Below, one piece after another: positions 34,494 to 41,001 of a DNA stretch of 41,001 nucleotides. A program made the position numbers and the translations under genes. The stretch is from the NCBI GenBank assembly GCA_020027965.1, contig JAHRHE010000010.1, positions 1-41,001 on the forward strand, in the 5' to 3' direction. Positions within the stretch are counted from its first letter, which is position 1, and every line of letters begins with the position of its first letter. The notes beneath the pieces are model-generated. The model saw only the letters and a program-made list of their open reading frames with translations. It was not told the DNA's origin and made no database searches. This stretch comes from Nitrospirota bacterium. GTDB lineage: Bacteria; Nitrospirota; Nitrospiria; Nitrospirales; Nitrospiraceae.

Positions 34494-34816
34494 CTAAAAT
34501 CTTTTGTTCTCGATAGGATACGAGATTTTGAGAGGAACCAGCCTTTTCAGGAAGGCCTGGCCCTACCTCCTTGCTTTTTTGCCGAAGTGAAGCCATGGAC
34601 CGCCGGAGCAGGAGTCAGTTTCGGCCTGCCAAGAGAGACGGCCTGCTGCTCAGACCTGTGAGGTGAGATCGTGAGGAACGGGGAGCGATGGGACGCTCGA
34701 TGCTGTCGCACTATGATCGCGACCCCGCCACACAGGGACATCGCGCACGCCTACCCCTCTAGGGGGCTATGGAAAAACTCTCGGGCTGCTGGCCGGTGGC
34801 CTTGTTCAACATCCTG
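34494..34816. other. Gap between asnS and the dcw promoter; no mraZ
   Basis: No reading frame resembling MraZ or any other protein is found in this 323-base gap, although mraZ is the usual neighbour of rsmH. Directly after the asnS stop, minus-strand CAGGATGTTGAACAAGG resembles the end of the 27089-27212 element. GGCCACCGGCC followed some bases later by GTTTTTCC might be a weak terminator. Confidence 0.5.
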
Positions 34817-36109
34817 CTACGGATAGAGTTTGTAGAGCATCCTGGGGAAGGCAATCGTTTCCCGCACGTGATCCAGGCCGCAGATCCAGGCCACCGCCCG
34901 CTCGATTCCCATTCCGAACCCGGCGTGGGGGACGGACCCGTACCGTCGGAGATCGAGATACCACCGGAACGCTTCTTCGGGCAGTTTATGCTCCCGGATC
35001 CGCGCGAGCAATTGCTCGTGGTCGTGCATCCGCTGACCGCCCCCGATAATTTCTCCGTAGCCCTCAGGCGCCAGCACATCCATGCACAGGGCCAGGTCCG
35101 GCCGGGACGGATCAGTCTGCATATAAAAGGCTTTGATCGCCGCGGGATACCGATGCACGATGACCGGCCGGTCGAATTCGCTTGAGAGCAGCGTTTCTTC
35201 ATCCCCGCCAAAATCATCGCCTCGCTGGATGGGGTTCCCCTTCTTCTGGAGCAGGGCGATCGCCTCCTCATAGGTGATGCGTGGAAAGGGCGGCACGACC
35301 CGCTCGAGCTTGGAGAGGTCGCGCTCCAGGACGGCCAGGTCGTTCCGGCTTGTCTTGAGCACATGCCCGACAATGAAGCTGAGGAACCCTTCGGCCAGGT
35401 CTATCATGTCGGGCAGTTCGGCGAAGGCGACCTCCGGCTCCACCATCCAGAATTCCATGAGGTGCCGCCGTGTCTTGGATTTCTCGGCACGAAAGGTCGG
35501 CCCGAAGCAATAGACCTTTCCGAAGGCGGCCGCCGTGGCTTCACTGTACAGCTGTCCGCTCTGGGTCAGAAAGGCCGTCTCATCGAAATACTGGGTCTGA
35601 AACAGGGTGGTGGTCCCCTCGCAGGCATTGGGAGTAAAGATGGGAGTATCCACGAGCACGAAGCCGCGGTCATCGAAGAAGCTGCGGCAGGCCCGGATGA
35701 TCTCGTGGCGGATGCGTAAGATGGCATGCTGGCGGCTGGACCGGAGCCACAGGTGGCGGTGCTCCATCAGGAACCCCACCCCGTGCTCCTTCGGCTGGAT
35801 CGGGAACGGCTCGGCGAGCTGCACTGGCTCAACCCGCGTGACATCCAGCTCGAAGCCGCCCGGCGCGCGCGCTTCCTGCCTGACTTTCCCGGTCAGAATC
35901 AAGGACGACTCCTGGGTCAAGGCGGCCGATTGCGCAAACTGCTCCTCGCCCACCGTGCCCTTGCTGACCACGGCCTGGAGATCACCGGTCCCGTCACGGA
36001 CGACCAGAAAATGGATCTTCCCGCTCGACCGCCGGTGGCGGAGCCACCCGCGGATCGTGACTTCCTCGCCGACGTGGCGAGCGATGTCCTCGATGTACGC
36101 AACAGGCAT
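34817..36109 (-). CDS. asnS: Asparaginyl-tRNA synthetase
   Basis: The protein has 430 residues. An OB-fold anticodon-binding domain (about 1-105; [20 protein letters not shown]) precedes the class II catalytic core with [53 protein letters not shown] and a motif 3 [16 protein letters not shown]. It charges tRNA-Asn with asparagine. The AsnRS form is indicated by [20 protein letters not shown] and the EFWMVEPE segment. A possible promoter is TTGAAA (36191-36186), 17 bases from TAGGCT (36168-36163), but the -10 is poor. Confidence 0.94.
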   Translation of the reverse strand: MPVAYIEDIARHVGEEVTIRGWLRHRRSSGKIHFLVVRDGTGDLQAVVSKGTVGEEQFAQSAALTQESSLILTGKVRQEARAPGGFELDVTRVEPVQLAEPFPIQPKEHGVGFLMEHRHLWLRSSRQHAILRIRHEIIRACRSFFDDRGFVLVDTPIFTPNACEGTTTLFQTQYFDETAFLTQSGQLYSEATAAAFGKVYCFGPTFRAEKSKTRRHLMEFWMVEPEVAFAELPDMIDLAEGFLSFIVGHVLKTSRNDLAVLERDLSKLERVVPPFPRITYEEAIALLQKKGNPIQRGDDFGGDEETLLSSEFDRPVIVHRYPAAIKAFYMQTDPSRPDLALCMDVLAPEGYGEIIGGGQRMHDHEQLLARIREHKLPEEAFRWYLDLRRYGSVPHAGFGMGIERAVAWICGLDHVRETIAFPRMLYKLYP

Positions 36110-36249
36110 AATGGCCGAACCCCAGTGAGCGCGGCGAGAGGGTACGAAGCTCGCGAATTTTCAGCCTATCCTATTCCCGGGACGCTTTCAAGAGCGCAGG
36201 ATTTGGTGCCGCATTTGACTTTTCGAGGCGGGGCCAGCAGAATGACGTT

Positions 36250-37215
36250 ATGGGTCTCAAGTCCGCACTCACCCTCACAGCCTGGCTAGGACTCACGCTG
36301 GCCTTGGCCTTTCTGTGGAGTGCTCCGCCCAGCGACGCGGCGGAGCCGAATCCGGCCGCTCCCCTCTACTGGTGTCCGAACAAAAACCCGGACCAGCAGT
36401 ACAAGACCGTCCCTCAACCCGGCTGCGTCCCGTTCGTTGAGAAAAAGGAAGCCGACCAGACTGGAAGGACCCCGACGAAGGAAGAACGCCAGATCAAGGC
36501 TGAGGACATCCAGAACGAGGCCTCGGCCTTCCTCCAGCGCTACCGGCAGTTTCTGAGCTGCTGCGTAGACGATCCAAACTCGATTCATGAGGTCCAGGAG
36601 TTGGAGGACCAGGCTTCGAAAATCCTTCGGGCCGTGCAGGAAACCGGTTTCATCAATATGGGCACGAGCCAGAGAGGGCGAACCGTCCAGGAGATTATCC
36701 GCCCGGTGGCTCAGGCGAGGGATGATCTCCGAAAATTGCACCAGCGGTTACAAGGCTTGGGCGAGTCAAGGCGCAACCTCAACATGCAGGACCTGGAGTA
36801 CGAACAGGCTGGGAAAGAACAGCGCAGGATCCAGGAACAAGAAGAGGGTCTGAAACGGGACTTTCGGCCGACCGCTCCGCCCGAATCAGCGCGGACGGGC
36901 ACGGAGATCCATGACACCACCATCCCCAATCGCGTCGGCACCCAGTCCCAAGACACCACGATTCCCGGAGCGACCGGCACCGCGATCGGTGGCGTGGTCT
37001 CCCCAAACACCAATCAGCAAGTTGACCTTCGCCCGCGAAGGGGCCTCGACACGCAGGACACCTCTATTCCCACGCGCGTGGGTCCCGATACGCAGGATAC
37101 GTCCCTGCCCAACAGCTTCGGGTTCGATGTCGGAACGCAGGAAAACCCGTCCGGCTCCTCGACCCAACCGCGGGTCGGCCCCGCCATCGGCGACTCCAGT
37201 TCCAACCGCCGCTGA
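36250..37215 (+). CDS. Secreted protein with helical core and C-terminal DT-x-IP repeats
   Basis: The protein has 321 residues. A signal peptide (about 1-31, ending SDAA) is followed by a segment with Cys42 and Cys59 (WCPNKNPDQQYKT and on), a CC pair at 104-105, a charged helical region (about 75-205) and a low-complexity tail. The tail contains DTTIPNRVG (222-230), DTTIPGATG (235-243), DTQDTSIPTRVGP (267-279) and DTQDTSLPNSFG (280-291). I recognise no family. The product is probably periplasmic or surface-exposed, and the tail may be intrinsically disordered. No ribosome site is clear. It is divergent from asnS and convergent with the Asp-box gene. Confidence 0.75.
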   Translation: MGLKSALTLTAWLGLTLALAFLWSAPPSDAAEPNPAAPLYWCPNKNPDQQYKTVPQPGCVPFVEKKEADQTGRTPTKEERQIKAEDIQNEASAFLQRYRQFLSCCVDDPNSIHEVQELEDQASKILRAVQETGFINMGTSQRGRTVQEIIRPVAQARDDLRKLHQRLQGLGESRRNLNMQDLEYEQAGKEQRRIQEQEEGLKRDFRPTAPPESARTGTEIHDTTIPNRVGTQSQDTTIPGATGTAIGGVVSPNTNQQVDLRPRRGLDTQDTSIPTRVGPDTQDTSLPNSFGFDVGTQENPSGSSTQPRVGPAIGDSSSNRR

Positions 37216-37280
37216 AGACTGCCTTGACGCCTCCTCCCTATTGCCTATTGCCCATCGCCCCGTGCCACGAGCCTGCGCGA

Positions 37281-38372
37281 CTAGTTGGTCGCGACCACCG
37301 GAGGCATCGCGACCCAGGTTTCTCCTCCATCCGTGCTGCGATAGAGCCCGCTGCCGTTGGTACCCACAAACAGGCTCTTCGCATCCAGTGGACTCTGGAC
37401 GAGCGAGCGGATATTGAGGCTCGCCAACCCGTTGTTGATCGCCCGCCAGGTCCCGCCGCCGTCTTCGCTCCGGTGCACCCCTTCGCGGCTCGCCACGTAG
37501 ATGACGCCTGGTCGCGCGCGATCGAGTACCATCGCGCTGATCATCTGATCCGGGAGGGCCTCCGCAATCCGGACCCAGGACTGAGCGCCATTGGTGGACT
37601 TGTAGATACCGCTCAAAGTGGCCGCGTAGACCGTGTCGGGGGCGCGGGCATCCACCAGGATCACCGTGACCCCCAGCGCCCGGGAGGATTTCAGCACCTC
37701 CGGGGGGACAAGACCATTGTTGACCTTGTCCCACCGGGTCGCACGATCGACCGATTTATACACGCCCCCGCTCGTGCCGGCATACAGGATGTGGGATCGC
37801 GTCGGGTCCTGCGCGAGCGTGACGACCATCAAGACCTCCTTCATTCCCTCCATCCGCTTCTGCCAGGTTTCGCCGCCGTTCTGCGTTTCGAAGATCCCCA
37901 TCGTGGTCGCCACAAACAGCCGGCTGCTATCCACTGGATTGAAGACGAACTGAGTCACCACCGACGTGATCGTGATATCCTCCAGCCCCGCCCGTTGAGA
38001 CACCCACCGATGCCCACCGTCGTAGCTCTTGAAGACAGCGTCCCCTTTCGTGCCGGCGTAGACGGTGGCCGGATAGGACGGATCGATGGCCATCGAAATC
38101 ACGCGCGAGTGGCTCATCCCCTTCGAGAGGTTCTCCCAGGTGCGCCCTCCATCCCGTGTCTTATAGATGTAATCGTTCGTGGCGACGTACAGAATGTCGG
38201 GCTTGGCGGGATGGAGCGCAATCACCACGATCGCGTCGCTGCGCCCGCACCCAGATCCTAGGAGAAGAAGGTAGAGGAGGGCAGTCAGACGAAAGAACGA
38301 CCAGGCTGCCGCGGCCTCAAAATGAGCAGGCAGCTTGGCTTCTAAGACCCGGTCCTTCGCTTCACGCGTCAC
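37281..38372 (-). CDS. Lipoprotein with seven Asp-box (BNR/Ycf48-like) repeats
   Basis: The N-terminus has a hydrophobic stretch ending LLLLGSGC, a lipobox with the lipidated Cys at about residue 42. Seven repeats follow, each with an Asp-box-like motif: YKTRDGGRTW, FKSYDGGHRW, FETQNGGETW, YKSVDRATRW, YKSTNGAQSW, HRSEDGGGTW and YRSTDGGETW. These form a beta-propeller related to sialidase and Ycf48-type proteins, so binding is more likely than catalysis. The GTG start at 38372 lies in repeat DNA and is uncertain; no better start is seen downstream. A role in outer envelope assembly is only a guess. Confidence 0.82.
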   Translation of the reverse strand: MTREAKDRVLEAKLPAHFEAAAAWSFFRLTALLYLLLLGSGCGRSDAIVVIALHPAKPDILYVATNDYIYKTRDGGRTWENLSKGMSHSRVISMAIDPSYPATVYAGTKGDAVFKSYDGGHRWVSQRAGLEDITITSVVTQFVFNPVDSSRLFVATTMGIFETQNGGETWQKRMEGMKEVLMVVTLAQDPTRSHILYAGTSGGVYKSVDRATRWDKVNNGLVPPEVLKSSRALGVTVILVDARAPDTVYAATLSGIYKSTNGAQSWVRIAEALPDQMISAMVLDRARPGVIYVASREGVHRSEDGGGTWRAINNGLASLNIRSLVQSPLDAKSLFVGTNGSGLYRSTDGGETWVAMPPVVATN

Positions 38373-38392
38373 GCGTCACGCTTCACGAGGCG
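38359..38392. repeat. CGTCACG/GCTTCACG repeat between yajQ and the Asp-box gene
   Basis: GCTTCACGCGTCACGCGTCA continues as CGCTTCACGAGG, a short array of TCACGC words related to the CTTCACGAGG parts of the dcw-gap repeats. It overlaps the proposed GTG start of the lipoprotein gene. Confidence 0.6.
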
Positions 38393-38394
38393 TG

Positions 38395-38892
38395 CTAGCG
38401 GTAGTTGACGAACTGCAGATCGATTCCAAAATCCTTCTGCCTGAGGAACGTGATCACGGCTTGCAGCTCATCCTTGCTCTTGCTCTGGACTCGGAGTTGG
38501 TCACCCTGGATCTGCGCCTGCGCTTTGAGCTTGGCGTCCCGAATCTCCTTGACGATCGCCTTGGCCTTGTCGTCAGGGATCCCGCTCTGGACCGTGATGA
38601 CCTGTCGGACGGTTCCCCCCAGTGCCTCTTCGACCTTCCCGTACGTGAGCGCCTTCAATGACACACCGCGTTTGACGCACTTGGCTTTCAGGATCTCCAG
38701 CACCGCTTTGAGCTTGTAGTCATCATCGGAAATAACGACCAGCTCTTTTTCCTTCTCCTTCAGAGTCAGGTCCGTCTTGGAGTCCTTGAAGTCGAAGCGT
38801 TGCCGGATTTCCTTCATCGTCTGGTCCAGGGCATTCTTCAACTCCTGCATGTCCACCCGCGAGACCACATCGAACGAACTCAGGTCAGCCAT
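38395..38892 (-). CDS. yajQ: YajQ-family nucleotide-binding protein
   Basis: The protein has 165 residues, the usual length. It begins with SSFDVVSRVDMQELKNALDQ and contains RQRFDFKDSKTDLTL, LKAKCVKRGVSLKAL and KLKAQAQIQGDQLRVQSKSK, all hallmarks. YajQ proteins bind cyclic di-GMP in some pathogens and act in gene regulation; in others the ligand is unknown. It is cytoplasmic and stands 18 bases after the PDZ gene. Confidence 0.95.
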   Translation of the reverse strand: MADLSSFDVVSRVDMQELKNALDQTMKEIRQRFDFKDSKTDLTLKEKEKELVVISDDDYKLKAVLEILKAKCVKRGVSLKALTYGKVEEALGGTVRQVITVQSGIPDDKAKAIVKEIRDAKLKAQAQIQGDQLRVQSKSKDELQAVITFLRQKDFGIDLQFVNYR

Positions 38893-38910
38893 CGCCGTGC
38901 TCCCCTTAAC

Positions 38911-39921
38911 CTATTTGATGCGAAAGGTCTTGGTCACCAAGGATCCTTCCCGCCGGATGTCCACGCGCACGTCTGACTGTGTCGGGTTCCTGGCGACGAC
39001 CTCCTGATACGCCCACCAGGCATTCAGCGGGCTGGTCACCGGGTTGTTATTGATGCGGAGGACCGTATCCCCCACCTGGATCCCGAAGAATTGAGCTGCC
39101 CGGCTATTCGTGACGATGAACCCGCTTTCATTGAGCATCCCATCGGCGACCGCGGACGACACGTTAAACCCGACGCCGGACTGCGCGGAGACTGTGGGCG
39201 AAATCATCAGCTTCAGGTCCGACAGGACCTGGCCCAGATTCTCAAGGGCGGGACGCAGCGCGGCTCCGTCCATCTCATAGGTATTGGCGTCGATCTCCTT
39301 TGCGTGGAGCAGGGCGGACAGCGTCGGGCTCGGAGTCATCGCGATCCCGGGAAGGGGACGGGAACCCTCAGGGGTTGAGGTCGCTTGATTGGGGCCGCCG
39401 GCCTGACGAAGGACTTCCTTCTCCAGGACCGCCACGGGACCGTCCAGGGCGACGAGCACCGGCTCCAGTTGAGTCACGCGCTCGACGGTTCGGTACCGAT
39501 ACCGCAACTGCTTCAGCATCACGGTTCCGGCCAACGTGAGGCCTCGGAGGCCTTCGAAAGAGGTACCGGATTGCCAGATGAGGGTTCGGCCCGTGCGCTT
39601 CTCGCGCATGGTCACCGTCCGGACCTCAACTTGCAGTACGGTGAACGATCGCATGAGATCCCGCGGATCGAACAGGACGTCGTTGCGGGTGTGCAGCGTC
39701 CGCATCTGACCCGGCTCATGCAGGATGATGGCGTATCGGGTCGGCGCCGAAAGAGTCATCTCCGCAGCGACATCCTTTGAGGCCGGGGCAGGATCCTGAC
39801 CTCGAATAGGCTGGCCGGCGCCATACACGTCGAGGGCGGTCGATGTCAGAGTTAGACCCGCGAGGAGGAGCGCGCAGCCCACGCGATCCCATCGGTGTCG
39901 TGAACTGGACGGTGATCTCAT
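38911..39921 (-). CDS. Exported GspC-like PDZ protein
   Basis: The 336-residue frame starts at ATG 39921, overlapping the upstream gene as ATGA and preceded by AAAGGA. A signal peptide or anchor lies at about 13-35. The middle has an unassigned beta-rich domain (about 58-170). A later segment, [20 protein letters not shown] to [12 protein letters not shown], resembles the pilot part of GspC, and a PDZ-like domain (about 250-332; [16 protein letters not shown]) ends the protein. GspC is a type II secretion component, but no other gsp gene is adjacent, so secretion function is uncertain. Co-translation with the SBBP protein suggests a joint envelope role. Confidence 0.78.
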   Translation of the reverse strand: MRSPSSSRHRWDRVGCALLLAGLTLTSTALDVYGAGQPIRGQDPAPASKDVAAEMTLSAPTRYAIILHEPGQMRTLHTRNDVLFDPRDLMRSFTVLQVEVRTVTMREKRTGRTLIWQSGTSFEGLRGLTLAGTVMLKQLRYRYRTVERVTQLEPVLVALDGPVAVLEKEVLRQAGGPNQATSTPEGSRPLPGIAMTPSPTLSALLHAKEIDANTYEMDGAALRPALENLGQVLSDLKLMISPTVSAQSGVGFNVSSAVADGMLNESGFIVTNSRAAQFFGIQVGDTVLRINNNPVTSPLNAWWAYQEVVARNPTQSDVRVDIRREGSLVTKTFRIK

Positions 39922-41001
39922 GTGTGTGTCCTTTCTCTTAAGCCGTAATCCCGCCGCCGGGCCCTCAGGACAAAGAACAGAGTGACCGAACCCGCCAATA
40001 GACCGCCTCCGAAGCACACCAGCGCGACAAACGGTGAGGTATTGGCGAGAGAGGCCGCCGAAACCACCGGTCGCAAGGCGAACCGCGTAGCGGCTCGCAG
40101 TGGCTCACGGCCTGCAATCGCGCGGGCCACCGGCGGACTGAGCCGATAGTACGCCGCCACGAAGACCCGCCCCGGACCATTCGTGATGAGGTATCGGTCA
40201 CGGAACTCCCGGAGCACCCGCACTTCCTTTGCCAACGGCGACCCGTAGGCAGCCGTGGCGATGAAGCAGACGCCACCGCTGCCACCGCTGCTCCCTCCGC
40301 CCCCGCCGCTGGATGACATCGGAGCGATCTTGGAAACAAAGGCATCTATCGCGCTATTCTGGGACGACTGGACGACCGCCGGCGTGGTCGGAAAATTGGT
40401 GGAGCCCGTGCTGCCCGTCACGTAGGCATTGGCCGAGGTGTCGAGGGCGAGGCTGTTGCCCACGTCGGTGCCGTTGCCTCCCAGGAAAGTGGAGTAGACG
40501 AGTGGTGCCGTGCCGGTCGGATTCACCTTCGTGACAAAAATATCGCCAAGGCCAAGGCCCCCTGAAGGAGTTGGAAGGGCATCGGTGGTCGTTGGAAAGT
40601 CAGTCGACGTGGTGTTGCCCGTCACATACGCATTTGACGAAGTATCGATCGCGAGGGCGTTGCCGACATCAGTACCATTGCCTCCTAGGTAAGTAGAGTA
40701 GACCAGCGGTGCCGTGCCGGTGGGGTTCACTTTCGTGACAAAAACGTCCCCTAACGGAGTGGAGCTGATCTGAAAGACCCCCGGGGTTGTGGGAAAGTTG
40801 GTCGACCCGGTCGAGCCCGTTACAAAGGCATTCCCGGTGGCGTCCACCACGATCGCGTTGCCGACGTCCGCACCGTCACCCCCCAGATAGGTGGAATAGG
40901 CCAGCGCCGTGCCACTGGCATTCAGCTTCGTCACGAAGGCGTCTTGCGGCCCTTCCAGCGCGCAGTCAAAAGCCGTGCACGGGGCCGTGGGAAAGGTCGG
41001 A
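39918..41001 (-). CDS. SBBP-repeat beta-propeller protein with CFI-box C-terminus (partial)
   Basis: The frame is open from the right edge (first full codon at 41000), so the N-terminus is missing; the GTG at 40934 is only an internal codon. About 360 residues are in the window. Three to four SBBP repeats are seen, with [34 protein letters not shown] and [18 protein letters not shown] Ser/Gly-rich linker leads to [25 protein letters not shown] and [10 protein letters not shown], the CFI-box C-terminal domain, then a membrane helix and a basic tail. That layout suggests sorting or anchoring of a surface protein. It overlaps the GspC-like gene by four bases. Confidence 0.87.
   Translation of the reverse strand, partial: PTFPTAPCTAFDCALEGPQDAFVTKLNASGTALAYSTYLGGDGADVGNAIVVDATGNAFVTGSTGSTNFPTTPGVFQISSTPLGDVFVTKVNPTGTAPLVYSTYLGGNGTDVGNALAIDTSSNAYVTGNTTSTDFPTTTDALPTPSGGLGLGDIFVTKVNPTGTAPLVYSTFLGGNGTDVGNSLALDTSANAYVTGSTGSTNFPTTPAVVQSSQNSAIDAFVSKIAPMSSSGGGGGSSGGSGGVCFIATAAYGSPLAKEVRVLREFRDRYLITNGPGRVFVAAYYRLSPPVARAIAGREPLRAATRFALRPVVSAASLANTSPFVALVCFGGGLLAGSVTLFFVLRARRRDYGLRERTHT

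Overview
The window is a high-GC bacterial chromosome segment dominated by a nearly complete division and cell wall (dcw) cluster. The gene order, the GC content, a pilC-pilS-pilR block and an SBBP-repeat/CFI-box protein suggest Nitrospirota (Nitrospira-like). This is an inference from context; there is no rRNA or other direct taxonomic marker here. Almost every gene lies on the minus strand, so it reads right to left. The only convincing plus-strand genes start at 11218 and 36250.

Right to left: 41001-37281 carries an SBBP beta-propeller protein with a CFI-box C-terminus (cut by the window edge), a GspC-like PDZ protein overlapping it by ATGA, a YajQ protein and a seven-Asp-box lipoprotein. 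A plus-strand secreted protein with DT(x)IP repeats (36250-37215) stands opposite asnS. A consensus promoter with three 10-bp-spaced MraZ-type boxes (34493-34421) then opens the dcw run: rsmH, ftsL, ftsI, murE, murF, mraY, murD, ftsW, murG, murC, murB, ddl, ftsQ, ftsA, ftsZ, pgeF, yggS, proC, yggT, divIVA. No mraZ gene is visible. These genes make lipid II from UDP-MurNAc (MurC, D, E, F, MraY, MurG, with MurB and Ddl supplying precursors) and build the divisome (FtsL, I, W, Q, A, Z). The run ends near a beta-lactamase-fold serine hydrolase.

Left of that come a TTG-started small plus-strand gene and pgsA, expressed from two back-to-back consensus promoters. Then follow pilC, a PilS-like histidine kinase and a PilR-like sigma-54 activator, which together suggest type IV pilus control. 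An AT-rich secreted protein (4500-5024) looks foreign. A tightly coupled trio of exported repeat proteins (HEAT, ankyrin, CsgG/FlgO-like plus PDZ) ends at 260. The first 133 bases hold the 5' end of ispE.

The most unusual trait is in the gaps. Many dcw genes overlap by ATGA, but most junctions that do not overlap are filled by palindromic repeats of several unrelated families. Some of these supply stop codons to neighbouring genes. A 108-bp MITE-like element with 16-bp perfect inverted ends covers the pilC stop codon. No tRNA, rRNA, CRISPR array or intact insertion sequence was seen.
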